The notes: generated by a model not told the origin, from the sequence alone. A stretch of 38,713 nucleotides of DNA from Candidatus Latescibacterota bacterium (GCA_007571365.1 RKRN01000074.1:1-38713), one strand, 5' to 3'; positions 1 to 8,455 are shown, counted from the stretch's first letter. Translations and numbers: made by a program.

Positions 1-332
1 TGCTGTCCGAGGGGGGCGATGCGGTCTGGTGCGCGGTGCCCGAAGAAGCACTCAGCTATCATCTGATGCGGCGTCACGCTCGGATCGAAACTGTGGACGA
101 CAACGACCAAGTGCAGCGCTTGTGCATCGAACTGCCGGGGCTGCCCGAGCAGGTGCCGTATCGCAGCCTAACGCTGGAGGCCAGCGTACCGGCGGCTTGG
201 TGCCGCGACTCCCGCGTGGTGGTGGACGGACGGGAGCTAGTGGCGGAAGTCGTGCGCCCCGGCGTGCTGCGAGTGACGACACCGGTGCGCGACGGGACTC
301 AAGTCGAGATTCAGCAGACTGCTCGCCCTTGA
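1..332 (+). CDS. C-terminal part of an unrecognised protein (5' truncated by window edge)
   Basis: The frame is open from base 3 to the TGA at 330-332, so this is the last ~109 residues of a gene that begins outside the window. A GTG at 36 could be read as a start, but the open frame upstream has no ribosome site and protein-like composition, so a truncated gene is more likely. The visible part begins with AVWCAVPEEALSYHLMRRHA, which resembles the helix near the end of polysaccharide deacetylase-type proteins, then turns beta-rich (RSLTLEAS, VVVDGRELVAEVV, VLRVTTPV). No signal or membrane segment is visible in this part. The deacetylase link is only an impression; the family is not identified. 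Confidence 0.6.
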   Translation, partial: LSEGGDAVWCAVPEEALSYHLMRRHARIETVDDNDQVQRLCIELPGLPEQVPYRSLTLEASVPAAWCRDSRVVVDGRELVAEVVRPGVLRVTTPVRDGTQVEIQQTARP

Positions 333-362
333 CCACTTGCTCTACTCGCAGCCGAATTGATT

Positions 363-505
363 ACTGATGTTACGCGGTCTGTGCCCTTCGACACGCTCAG
401 GGCAGGCCCCATTGAGTAGTGGCCGAGATGCTGTGGCGTCATTCTCGGGAAAACGGGAATCCACTGGGGCGGCCGGGCGCAAGCAACGCCAAGCGGAACG
501 TCAGT
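363..505 (+). repeat. Dispersed TIR-bearing repeat, copy R1
   Basis: A 143-base intergenic element bounded by ACTGATGTTACGC (363-375) and GCGGAACGTCAGT (493-505), which are inverted repeats matching at 11 of 13 bases. Inside are a CCCTTCGACACGCTCAGGG block near 385-403, a dRS3-like palindrome from ATTCTC to GGGAAT at 441-460, and a 40-base segment (455-494) found inverted at 7176-7215 with two mismatches. It has no coding capacity. An open frame running through it into the next gene is fortuitous. Confidence 0.75.
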
Positions 506-565
506 CAATTATTCGGATACAAGCAGTCAACTAATCTCATAATCTCAAAAAAGAAAGGATTTAGA

Positions 566-1711
566 ATGGGGTACCCCGCAATAGGCCAACCGGCTCCCGC
601 GATCGAGGTTAGTGCATGGATTAGCGGTAAGCCAGAGCAGGAAAATGGACTTTCTAAAAAGAACGTAATCCTCGAGTTCTGGGGCACTCATTGTGGCCCG
701 TGTATCGCTGCCATTCCCCATCTCAATGAACTCGTCGCCACGTACGGCAGTAAGGACCTCCTTTTTGTCTCGTTGACCCGTGAAGAGCCTCACATCGTAG
801 AACGCTTTCTAGAAAAAAGGCCGATAAAGGGCGGGGTTGCCACGGATCGAGAGGGTGCAACGTTCGCTGCCTATGGCATACGAGGTATCCCCCATACCTT
901 TCTCATAGACTCACAAGGCTTACTCCGTTGGCACGGTCACCCAGTTTTCCTTACCGCAGAGTTGTTAGAGGAGTTTCTCCAGACGGACAAGGTGCCCAAA
1001 GTAGTCGAAGAAACCACCTCTGCAAAAACCGCGCCGGAGGTCACTCCAGACACCCTGTTTTTTCTAAAAATTGATCGAAGTGCCGCCAATCCCGATCGCA
1101 AAGGGGCCAGTTTGGGTAGGGGCGACAATCAATTCGAGGCAGAATTTTACGAGTATCAAGTGGTCGATGTGATTCGCGTGCTATTGGATTGTCCCCATTC
1201 CCGGACGCGAATTGAAGGAAAAGAGCCAGAAGAGTTGTTGGACGTTGAGTTGCGTTCTTTCCATCCCATGCCGGCAAAGGCGGCCCGAGAAAAAGCGGTG
1301 GACGTGCTGTGCGATATGTTTGGCATCGAGATTTATCGCGTTGTGGAACAACGGGAAGGATGGACGCTAACCTGTCCCAACCCCCAATTGACGGATATGT
1401 CTGACTTAGGCGGCGGCTCGTCCATGGGCGGGTTCAAGGGTCAGTTTACCGGCTCCAATATCACGATAGATCAGCTTACTGATCGCCTTGAGGGTTCGCT
1501 GAAGCGCGTATTTTTTAACGAAACACACTTGGCCGGGAAATACGACTTTGTATTGCCGTTTGAAACTTTTGCTCAGACACGGCGAGCTTTAGAAGAAGAG
1601 TATGGCATCAAAGTCGAGTCGGTGCTACGCGACGTAGAAATAGTGATTCTGCGCATGGCGGATGCCGCAATCGGGGGCTCCGAAGACTCGCCACCGCGAC
1701 GTGCTTCCTGA
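566..1711 (+). CDS. Thioredoxin-like protein fused to a DUF3738-type C-terminal domain
   Basis: A 381-residue protein. The start is the ATG at 566, preceded by AAAGGA at 553-558; upstream in-frame codons come from repeat R1. Residues ~1-135 are a TlpA/AhpC-type thioredoxin fold: VILEFWGTHCGPC carries the redox pair C43 and C46, and GIRGIPHTFLID supplies the cis-proline region. After a linker, residues ~155-360 resemble the DUF3738 (TIGR03435) domain known mainly from Acidobacteria, including the SNITIDQLTDRL and HLAGKYDFVLPFE stretches. No signal peptide is seen at this start, although related proteins are often exported, so location is uncertain. Function is probably thiol-disulfide exchange; the role of the second domain is unknown. 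The gene stands 12 bases before the next one and may be co-transcribed with it. Confidence 0.8.
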   Translation: MGYPAIGQPAPAIEVSAWISGKPEQENGLSKKNVILEFWGTHCGPCIAAIPHLNELVATYGSKDLLFVSLTREEPHIVERFLEKRPIKGGVATDREGATFAAYGIRGIPHTFLIDSQGLLRWHGHPVFLTAELLEEFLQTDKVPKVVEETTSAKTAPEVTPDTLFFLKIDRSAANPDRKGASLGRGDNQFEAEFYEYQVVDVIRVLLDCPHSRTRIEGKEPEELLDVELRSFHPMPAKAAREKAVDVLCDMFGIEIYRVVEQREGWTLTCPNPQLTDMSDLGGGSSMGGFKGQFTGSNITIDQLTDRLEGSLKRVFFNETHLAGKYDFVLPFETFAQTRRALEEEYGIKVESVLRDVEIVILRMADAAIGGSEDSPPRRAS

Positions 1712-1723
1712 CCGGCAGTATTC

Positions 1724-2410
1724 ATGTCAAGCGATTTTGATTTTGGTGGAGCCGTCCCGCCGTGGGGTCGTAGCGCAGCCGAATACGAAGCGTTCTTCGC
1801 GTTATCTAACGTCTCGCCATCTGCGCGCATATTGGACTGTGGGGGTGGACCGTCGTCGTTCACAGCGGAATGGAGTAGCAATGAACGATACGTCGTCGCC
1901 GCTGATCCCATATATAGGTTTTCGACTAGAGACTTTCTAGCCGACTTCAATCGCACAGCGGCACAGATGCTCGCGGGAATGCGGAAGGCGAGAGAGAGGT
2001 TCAAGTGGGATTACTACGGCAGCCCGGAAGGTGTCGTCCAACGCCGGCGCGACGTCCTCACTGCCTTCATGGCCGATTTTCAGGCCGCGACTCGGAGTGG
2101 TCGCTACGTATCTGCCTGCTTACCGGAATTGCCTTTCCGGTCGGAATCCTTCGATCTTGTACTTTGTTCACATCTACTATTTCTCTACTCGGCCGAATTC
2201 GACTCAGCAATGCACCTCTGCTCCCTGCGGGAAATGCTTCGCGTAGGTCGAGAGGTGCGTGTATTTCCACTGCTCGACATGGATGGTAAACCTTCCGCGC
2301 ATTTGGGTAGCACCATTCAGCTCCTGCGAATGTCAACACACGTTGAGCTTGTTCCACTGTCTTTCGAGTTTCGGTCGGGTGATTCGAACATGCTGCGTTT
2401 GACGCACTAG
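1724..2410 (+). CDS. Class I SAM-dependent methyltransferase
   Basis: A 228-residue protein with a Rossmann methyltransferase core. Motif I is ARILDCGGGPSSF (residues 34-46), which would bind S-adenosylmethionine; the motif IV region is FDLVLCSHLLFLY, typical of Methyltransf_11-type enzymes; REMLRVGREVRVFPLLD corresponds to the strand after the last core helix. The substrate cannot be told from sequence. It follows the thioredoxin-DUF3738 gene by 12 bases. Its TAG stop (2408-2410) overlaps the stop codon of the convergent minus-strand heparinase-like gene, so the two genes share four bases and leave no room for a terminator between them. Confidence 0.8.
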   Translation: MSSDFDFGGAVPPWGRSAAEYEAFFALSNVSPSARILDCGGGPSSFTAEWSSNERYVVAADPIYRFSTRDFLADFNRTAAQMLAGMRKARERFKWDYYGSPEGVVQRRRDVLTAFMADFQAATRSGRYVSACLPELPFRSESFDLVLCSHLLFLYSAEFDSAMHLCSLREMLRVGREVRVFPLLDMDGKPSAHLGSTIQLLRMSTHVELVPLSFEFRSGDSNMLRLTH

Positions 2411-4911
2411 GGAGAACAGCGTGGACGCAGGATTGCACCGCTTTTTCGAGACACATCGAAAACGAACTCTCGATCGCCAGCACACAACCGGAACTGATCG
2501 CCCTGCCGGGTGACCCGAGCCTTGGCCGAGCGGCTGCCAAAGGCGAGGACGAGGACATCGTCGTCCGTACCCGCCACTATGCGCGTCGCCGCCTCAGCAA
2601 CATCCGGTAGCAAGCTGACGAGGCTACCAGCAGCCAGTCCAGAAGGCGCAAAGGGCACCTCCTCCGTCCGCAGATGGAGCCCTCTGCCAAACGCTGTAAT
2701 CACCTCTACCACGTGCGGTCCAGCATCGAGACGGGAGCGACGCTTGCTCAAGCCGCCTAGATCCACCGGATTCAGCTTATAGGCCAGCTCACCACCGCCC
2801 AACTCCGGCCCCAAGCCCCTAGCAGGATCCACGGTCAGCCGCCGACGGCCCGGACAGCGGAGGTCGATAAAGGCCAAATCGCAGTTCGCAGAGACGCCGG
2901 GCGTCTGCACGGCACCGCCGAAGGCGAGAGTGGAGTGAGGCCATACGTAGAAGGTGCGCGGTTCCTGCCGCGAGGCGAGTCCCTGAGAGTCGCGTCCCAC
3001 CTCGCCGAAGGTGGCTAGGTCATTGAGATGCTCGGCCTCGCCATCGACGGCAATCTCCATCCACGGCCTACCCGTGCGCTGGTTGAAACCGCCCCAGCCA
3101 ATCTCAACCTCGTGCCAGACTCCAACGTCCACCCGGCCCGGTGCCCGCACCGTTACCTCGTGGCCGTTCTGGCTCTGTACGCTAAAGCACAGCTTGCCGT
3201 CCGCTGCGACGAGGGCAAAGGTGTTTACTCGCGTCCCACCAAGCCCACCGACGCCGTTCCCGGTGTTGAACAACACTCGCGGACCGCCCTCGTGCTCCCG
3301 CAATCGGCAACGCAGACGCAGACGTCCTCCATTGGGACAAAACCAAGGCCGGGCCTCGTACTGCAAGGCGTCGCCCCCGCGCAGCCGGACGATGCCATTG
3401 ACGAGCCGGAGACCGCGCAGCCGACGTCGCAGCGCCACCAGCACAACCGGATGCTCCCCGGTCGACAGCCAGTATTCCTGCTCGGTGCGGCGGGCGGAGA
3501 CGCGCAGCCGCTGCCAGTGCCGCGTGCTCTCCAGACCGCCCAGCGCAGCGACGATCTCGTTCTGGCCACCCACGCAAGCCAGGCTACCGCAACTCACCGG
3601 CTGGGCCTCAGCGGCACTGATCGTGCGCAGCACGGGATTGCCGGCCCACTGCACGTGCAAGTTCATAAAGCCGTGGGCCACATCGCCATCGTACCCACTG
3701 ATCCAGAGGATCGTCGCGTCGAGTCCGCGGCCGCTGCGCAGCACGGCAGAGCGGCCGCCGCACGCTGCAAAACCGTGCGCCAGCAGAGCCGAGCGGCGTT
3801 GCTTGGCCGCCCGGAAGTCGGGATCGTAAAAACAGTAGGCATAGGGCGCATAGGAGATCATGCACTCGGCTGTCGAGCCTTTGACGCCACCGCCAAAGCG
3901 GTAAATCCGGCCTAGGCGCGGGTCGGCGAGCGCGGCGTCGCGCAGCATCTCGTCGCCCGCTTCTTGGGCCAGCCGCAGGAGAGCGGGAGAGCAGGCGTTG
4001 AGCTGGGTGCCGAGCACATTGGCATTGGCGGGATAGTAGAGTTGGTCGGGAATCTGGCGCGGTGCTGCCCAATGAGCGCGAAACCAAGTCAACGGCCGCC
4101 GCAGCCGCGTCGGCACCTCGCGGCCGAGATCGATCCCAGTGACATTGCGCAGCGCGTCGGCAAACTGCAGGAGCCAGAGGTTCTCCCAAGGCCAGAAGGA
4201 AGGGCCGTCCACCGGCTCGCCAGCGGGGCCGCAGCCATGGGGCAGGATGGCGGCGCGGAAGCGATCGAGGACCGCCTGCACCCACGCCTCCGCCTTGGGG
4301 TGTTCGCCCAGCAGGTGCAGAGCGGCCACGCCAAAGTGCCCGTTGTCCACGACAGCGTGGTGCCCACCTTCCTCCCAGTGGCGTTGCTCCTTCACGTCCG
4401 GCCACCAGCGCTCCAACTGCCGCACGAGACAGGCGCGGACCTGACGCTTCTCAATAGCCGTCAACTCATCGTCCAGCAGATCGAGGGCCAAGGCAAAAGC
4501 CTGCATGTAGCGATTGGCCGTGTAGAAATGTTCCTCCACGCGGTCGTCGTGATCCCAGTCGGCCGCCGCCCGCAGCCAAGCGCGGGTCCGGTCGAGCCAG
4601 CGCCGATCGCCGACCAACCGCCAAGCAAAGGCGTAGTTTTCGATCAAGGCCGTAGCCTGCATGGCCGTGTAAAAAGTCAAATAAAGCTGATGGTACGGGT
4701 GAGGACTGTCCGGTCGCCGCGGGACCTGCGGCCAAGGCCGCTGCCCAGCATACAGCTCACAGTCGGCTAGGAGATTGGCGAGAATGCGCCGACGAACCGG
4801 GTCGGTCGGCGGCGCAAAGCGAAAGTGGGGATCGTCAAAGGGCCGCAGCAGTCGGGGCCGCTCGTGGCGAATGACCGGGAGTTGGGCCTGCTTTGGGGAG
4901 TTTTCGGGCAT
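2407..4911 (-). CDS. Heparinase II/III-like toroid protein with LamG-like C-terminal region
   Basis: An 834-residue protein. The start ATG (4911-4909) overlaps the TGA of the upstream acetyltransferase as TGATG, indicating translational coupling; an in-frame GTG 16 codons earlier lies inside that gene and is less likely. Residues ~30-330 are rich in aromatic alpha-helices (TALIENYAFAWRLVGDRRW, HHAVVDNGHFGVAAL, LYYPANANVLG), as in (alpha/alpha)6-toroid polysaccharide lyases of the heparinase II/III and alginate lyase kind. The middle is a beta-sandwich, as in those lyases. Residues ~545-640 (LCFSVQSQNGHEV, VWHEVEIGWGG, WMEIAVDGE) look like a LamG/concanavalin carbohydrate-binding fold. No signal peptide is visible, which is odd for an enzyme meant for extracellular polymers. 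Glycan lyase activity is inferred from fold only; catalytic residues were not assigned. Confidence 0.65.
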   Translation of the reverse strand: MPENSPKQAQLPVIRHERPRLLRPFDDPHFRFAPPTDPVRRRILANLLADCELYAGQRPWPQVPRRPDSPHPYHQLYLTFYTAMQATALIENYAFAWRLVGDRRWLDRTRAWLRAAADWDHDDRVEEHFYTANRYMQAFALALDLLDDELTAIEKRQVRACLVRQLERWWPDVKEQRHWEEGGHHAVVDNGHFGVAALHLLGEHPKAEAWVQAVLDRFRAAILPHGCGPAGEPVDGPSFWPWENLWLLQFADALRNVTGIDLGREVPTRLRRPLTWFRAHWAAPRQIPDQLYYPANANVLGTQLNACSPALLRLAQEAGDEMLRDAALADPRLGRIYRFGGGVKGSTAECMISYAPYAYCFYDPDFRAAKQRRSALLAHGFAACGGRSAVLRSGRGLDATILWISGYDGDVAHGFMNLHVQWAGNPVLRTISAAEAQPVSCGSLACVGGQNEIVAALGGLESTRHWQRLRVSARRTEQEYWLSTGEHPVVLVALRRRLRGLRLVNGIVRLRGGDALQYEARPWFCPNGGRLRLRCRLREHEGGPRVLFNTGNGVGGLGGTRVNTFALVAADGKLCFSVQSQNGHEVTVRAPGRVDVGVWHEVEIGWGGFNQRTGRPWMEIAVDGEAEHLNDLATFGEVGRDSQGLASRQEPRTFYVWPHSTLAFGGAVQTPGVSANCDLAFIDLRCPGRRRLTVDPARGLGPELGGGELAYKLNPVDLGGLSKRRSRLDAGPHVVEVITAFGRGLHLRTEEVPFAPSGLAAGSLVSLLPDVAEAATRIVAGTDDDVLVLAFGSRSAKARVTRQGDQFRLCAGDREFVFDVSRKSGAILRPRCSP

Positions 4912-5996
4912 CAGAAGTGGTCGGGCTCCCAGAAGATGACCTCGCGGCGGGGGAACCACTCCTCGAGCTGGCGAGTTTCTCCGGCCTCCAGCGAGATCCC
5001 ACGAGTGCCGAGGATAGGTTCTAGATCGCGGCTAGAGGACTCGCCAAATAGGAGCCGACACATCAGATCGTCTGGCAGCCGGCGGCAGACGACCGACTCT
5101 GCCGCTTCGGGCGCGGCCTTGGCGATCAGCGCACTGAGGTCGAGGGGTAGGGCCATCATCGAGCTGTCGCCCGCGAACCTCAAGTCGGCGTCAGCGGTAG
5201 CGACTAGAGCATCGACAAAGGGATGGCTGTGGGGAATCTCGCCGTGAATCTCCGTCACCCCGGCCGCCATGCACTCGTTGAGCAGGTGCTGCACGAGGGC
5301 GTCGAGGGCCGGGCCGCTCTCGTAGGCGACTTCATACACCTCGTCGTTCTTCCAGTTGATGTACCCGCCGAGCCCGGCCGGGCCGCGAACCACGGCGGTG
5401 GGCAGTACGCCCCGCACGCGGGAGGGAGCGTAGTCCCAGTACGGACGCGGACGCAACAGGCTGCCGCTGCGGCCGTTGTTGTAGCGTTGGTAGAGCGCGA
5501 CCGTCTCCGCCAAGTCGCGGCTCTCGTCGAAGGGAAGCACCTCAAGGGCAGGCCGGACCGGCGGCGGCGGACGGTGCAACTTGGCGTGAAATCCCATGAG
5601 CGGCACGCAGCTCCAGCCGAGACGCCGGTAGAAGCGCGCTGGGATCATCGTGAACAGCAGACCTAAGTCGTAGCCATCGTCGCGCATGTACTCGGCCGCA
5701 TGCGCCATGAGCCGCGTCGCTAGGCCGCGTCGCCGGTAGTCGGGATGCGTGGTGACGCCACCGATGCCGCCCATGCGGACGGGCGTGGCGCCGAGATGGA
5801 CCCAGCGGTCCCAGATGCGCAGCGTCGATACAATGCGGCCGCCAACGACGACGACCGGGGTCTGCGCCGGACACCAAGTCGGATCGCCTTTGATGTAGCC
5901 GCGGTAGCGCTCATGGCCTGCGGGGTTATGTACGGCGCAGATCAAGTCGATGAGTTCGTCCAGTTCTGACTCGCGGACGGGGCGAATGGTATCCAT
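4911..5996 (-). CDS. GNAT N-acetyltransferase, Eis-like architecture
   Basis: A 361-residue protein starting at the ATG at 5996-5994, preceded by a GAGGAT-type ribosome site; upstream in-frame codons belong to repeat R2. The N-terminal GNAT domain has the acetyl-CoA-binding motif A at about residues 77-97 (GGVTTHPDYRRRGLATRLM). A second GNAT-like half follows (~170-290, including LGGYINWKNDEVYEVAY), and the C-terminus (LEAGETRQLEEWFPRREVIFW) fits the sterol-carrier-like tail of Eis-type enzymes, which are ~400 residues. It probably acetylates an amine; the substrate is unknown. It is the first gene of a two-gene unit with the heparinase-like protein, whose start codon overlaps its stop. Confidence 0.8.
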   Translation of the reverse strand: MDTIRPVRESELDELIDLICAVHNPAGHERYRGYIKGDPTWCPAQTPVVVVGGRIVSTLRIWDRWVHLGATPVRMGGIGGVTTHPDYRRRGLATRLMAHAAEYMRDDGYDLGLLFTMIPARFYRRLGWSCVPLMGFHAKLHRPPPPVRPALEVLPFDESRDLAETVALYQRYNNGRSGSLLRPRPYWDYAPSRVRGVLPTAVVRGPAGLGGYINWKNDEVYEVAYESGPALDALVQHLLNECMAAGVTEIHGEIPHSHPFVDALVATADADLRFAGDSSMMALPLDLSALIAKAAPEAAESVVCRRLPDDLMCRLLFGESSSRDLEPILGTRGISLEAGETRQLEEWFPRREVIFWEPDHF

Positions 5997-6025
5997 AGTA
6001 TCCTCGTATCCTCGACAAACTAACC

Positions 6026-6197
6026 AACTGACGTTACGCAGTGGCGCAGACTGGATTCCCGCCCCGGGTCGGGGCACGGAGTGACGTTCTTGCGCGGGAG
6101 GACGTCTTAAACAAGACTTTTCGGGGGTACTCGCTGAGTGGATTCCCCCGTGCGCGGGAAGGACCAAATGGGGTCCAGCTTTAAAAACAGTTTCTAA
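6026..6197 (-). repeat. Dispersed repeat, copy R2 (one terminal repeat intact)
   Basis: An intergenic copy in opposite orientation to R1. Its outer end AACTGACGTTACGC (6026-6039) is the exact reverse complement of 19463-19476 in copy R5. It shares TGGATTCCC, GTGACGTTCTTG and a closing block TTTAAAAACAGTTTCTAA with copy R3. The GGATTCCC unit occurs twice (about 6052 and 6140), so part of the element seems to have duplicated internally. No matching right-hand terminal repeat is visible. Confidence 0.6.
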
Positions 6198-6305
6198 AAA
6201 ATTACAGTGCCCCACCACCCAATGAAAGGGTGGCTTGACAGCAAAGGGATGGTCGGGGAGTTTGGAGCCGGTGTAAAGCATGTCAATTTTGGGGGCGATC
6301 GGCGG

Positions 6306-7169
6306 ATGAGTATGGAAGGGGCCCTGCCCTTGTGGTTGTTGCTGACGCTGCTGCTGGAATTCGGCTTTGGGCAGCTATTCAAATGGGCTACGCAACACCA
6401 GTGCTACGCCCCGACCGTGGTATCAACCAACTATTGGGTGCTAGCGTCTATTCTGCTGCTCTATCTGGGATTCACCGGGCAACTACAAGTGCCGATTGCC
6501 GCAGTGAAGGTCGGCGCGATCACCGGCGTCGTCTTCATTAGCTCCATGTTGCTAATGACGCGCTTGTTGCGGACCTTTCGCGTGGCCTCGGTATTGACCG
6601 CTTTTCGCCTTGCTATCGTCGTGCCGGTGGGTTTAGGCGTACTGCTGTGGAAAGAGCCGTTGGGCGGCCTTCAGCTGGTGGGCTTAGGCTTGGCGTTGGT
6701 GGCCGTTTTGTTGATGTCGCGGCACGCTGGCCACCATACCAATGTTCCGCGCTGGATCGCCACAGCACTGCTGATCTTGGTTTTCTGTATCCAAGGGATG
6801 AGCACTTCCTGTCTGCGCTGGGTGCATTACGCCGGCTTGGACGATGCGTATTTACAAGTGCTCATGATCATTGGCTTTACCGCCGGGACCATTGGGGCCA
6901 CTGTGTTGTTATGGGAGGCGCGGCAGCGCATTCGGCACTTCGATCTAGCGGTGGGGGCTGGCATTGGCGTGTACAACCTGCTGGCCTTAATGGCCGTGCT
7001 GATCGCGCTCAAGCACGTGCCGGGCACGGTATTTTTTCCCTTGGTGGGCTGCGGCGTTGTCATCTTGGACAATGTGACGGCACCGCTGTTGTGGAAAGAG
7101 CCGCTTAGCCGGGCGGCCGTTTTGGGCGTGGGCGTGGGCGTACTAGCCGTAATTTTGGTAGTTCAATAA
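6306..7169 (+). CDS. DMT-superfamily (EamA-like) transporter
   Basis: A 287-residue integral membrane protein with about ten hydrophobic segments. It carries the internal duplication of the drug/metabolite transporter superfamily: LLWKEPL occurs at the end of each half (LLWKEPLGG and LLWKEPLSR), each followed by a glycine-rich last helix (LVGLGLALVAVLL and VLGVGVGVLAVILV). The start is set at the ATG at 6306; another ATG at 6312 is equally possible, and an in-frame ATG at 6207 would add a hydrophilic extension with no good ribosome site. The substrate cannot be inferred; the family moves amino acids, amines, sugars and nucleotide derivatives. Repeat copies R2 and R3 lie on either side. Confidence 0.85.
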   Translation: MSMEGALPLWLLLTLLLEFGFGQLFKWATQHQCYAPTVVSTNYWVLASILLLYLGFTGQLQVPIAAVKVGAITGVVFISSMLLMTRLLRTFRVASVLTAFRLAIVVPVGLGVLLWKEPLGGLQLVGLGLALVAVLLMSRHAGHHTNVPRWIATALLILVFCIQGMSTSCLRWVHYAGLDDAYLQVLMIIGFTAGTIGATVLLWEARQRIRHFDLAVGAGIGVYNLLALMAVLIALKHVPGTVFFPLVGCGVVILDNVTAPLLWKEPLSRAAVLGVGVGVLAVILVVQ

Positions 7170-7170
7170 A

Positions 7171-7308
7171 ACTACGCTTGGCGTTGCTTGTGCCCGGCTG
7201 CCCCAGTGGATTCCCACCCCGTGTCGTGGCGCGGGGTGACGTTCTTGTGCGGGGAGGACCCAATGGCAGCTCAATCGAGCCATTGAGGATTTTAAAAACA
7301 ACTTCTAA
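7171..7308 (-). repeat. Dispersed repeat, copy R3
   Basis: An intergenic copy between the transporter and the oxidoreductase. Bases 7176-7215 match the reverse complement of 455-494 in R1 at 38 of 40 positions. The outer terminal repeat is decayed to ACTACGC. GTGACGTTCTTG and TTTAAAAACAACTTCTAA link it to copy R2. It ends just before the ribosome site of the next gene. Confidence 0.7.
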
Positions 7309-7327
7309 GCGACGAGGAGGGCAAATT

Positions 7328-8455
7328 ATGAGCAAGGGCTACAAGGCCGGAGTTATCGGGCGCACGGGTGCCGGCGACTACGGCCACGGGCTGGACACCG
7401 TTTACCGGGGCTTGGAGCAAGTAGATTTAGTCGCGGTGGCCGACCCCGATCCCGTCGGCCGCGCCGCGGCCGGCGAGCGCACAGGTGCCCAGCGGCTCTA
7501 CGCCGATTACCGCCAGATGCTCGCCGACGAAGACTTGGACATAGTCAGCGTCTGTCCGCGGATGCCCGATTGCCACGCCGACATGGTCATCGCCTGTGCC
7601 GCGGCCGGGGTGCGCGGCGTGTTTATCGAGAAGCCGCTGACCCCCTCTCTGCGCGAAGCCGACGCCCTGTTGGCGGCCTGTCAGGAGCATGGGGTCAAGA
7701 CCGCAGTGGCGCACCGGCGCGCCAATCCCTACGAGCAGTACGGCAAAAAGCTGGTTGACGAGGGGGTTATCGGCCAGCTACAAGTACTGCGCAGCCACGG
7801 TAAGTCCGATCACCGGGCCGGGGCTCAGGATCTGATGGTATTGGGCACGCACATGATGGACAGTATGCGCTACTTCGCCGGGGCCGAGGTGGCTTGGGTC
7901 CATGGGCACGTCACGCAGGATGGGCGCGAGGTGACGTTGGACGATGTGCGAGAAGGGGACGAGCGCATCGGCTTGATCGCCGGCAATGGAGTAGCGGCGT
8001 ACTACGCTTTTGCGAATGGGGTGACCGCGCATTTTGAATCGCAACCGGGCTATCCAAAAGGGTCCAACAGCCGTTGGTTCGGTTTTGAGGCGCACGGCAG
8101 TAAGGGCATCATCGCCCTGCGCAACTCGCCCAACGGCGAGATGTACATCTACCGCCCAGGTATGTGGATTCCCGGCGAGGAAAACGGCCCCTGGGAACGG
8201 GTGCTGTTGGACGAGTGGGAACAGTACTCGGCGGGCGAGCGCACACACCAGAGCAATTTGATCATTGTGCGGGAATTGATCCAAGCCATTGAAGAGGATC
8301 GCCCGGTGCGGGCCTGTTCCAGCGGCGAGGACGGGCGAGCGGCACTGGAGATGATCATGGCGGTACACGAGTCGCAGCGCTTGGGAACGAGGGTGTCTTT
8401 GCCTTTGGCGAATCGGGAAAATCCCTATGAAACTTGGCGGCGGGAGGCGATGTAG
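7328..8455 (+). CDS. Gfo/Idh/MocA-family NAD(P)-dependent oxidoreductase
   Basis: A 375-residue protein. The ATG at 7328 has a strong GAGGAGG site seven bases upstream; upstream in-frame codons are repeat R3. The N-terminal Rossmann domain begins AGVIGRTGAGDYGHG, an unusual version of the nucleotide loop, and carries the family's EKP motif at residues 101-103 (FIEKPL), where the lysine takes part in catalysis. The C-terminal alpha/beta domain includes GTHMMDSMRYFAG. Members oxidise or reduce hydroxyl groups of sugars, inositols and related polyols; the substrate here is unknown. It may be read from its own promoter inside or next to R3. A second, distant member lies at 32405. Confidence 0.85.
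   Translation: MSKGYKAGVIGRTGAGDYGHGLDTVYRGLEQVDLVAVADPDPVGRAAAGERTGAQRLYADYRQMLADEDLDIVSVCPRMPDCHADMVIACAAAGVRGVFIEKPLTPSLREADALLAACQEHGVKTAVAHRRANPYEQYGKKLVDEGVIGQLQVLRSHGKSDHRAGAQDLMVLGTHMMDSMRYFAGAEVAWVHGHVTQDGREVTLDDVREGDERIGLIAGNGVAAYYAFANGVTAHFESQPGYPKGSNSRWFGFEAHGSKGIIALRNSPNGEMYIYRPGMWIPGEENGPWERVLLDEWEQYSAGERTHQSNLIIVRELIQAIEEDRPVRACSSGEDGRAALEMIMAVHESQRLGTRVSLPLANRENPYETWRREAM

Noticed and set aside
419..565. N-terminal extension of the thioredoxin fusion
   Set aside because: The 49 extra codons are repeat R1 plus an AT-rich leader; the ATG at 566 has a ribosome site and begins the domain.
3028..4770. Long plus-strand ORFs (3028-3915, 3964-4770) opposite the heparinase-like gene
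   Set aside because: Shadows of GC-rich codon usage; the minus-strand protein has a coherent domain structure and coupled start.
5997..6281. 95-codon N-terminal extension of the GNAT protein
   Set aside because: Derived from repeat R2; the conserved N-terminus starts at 5996.
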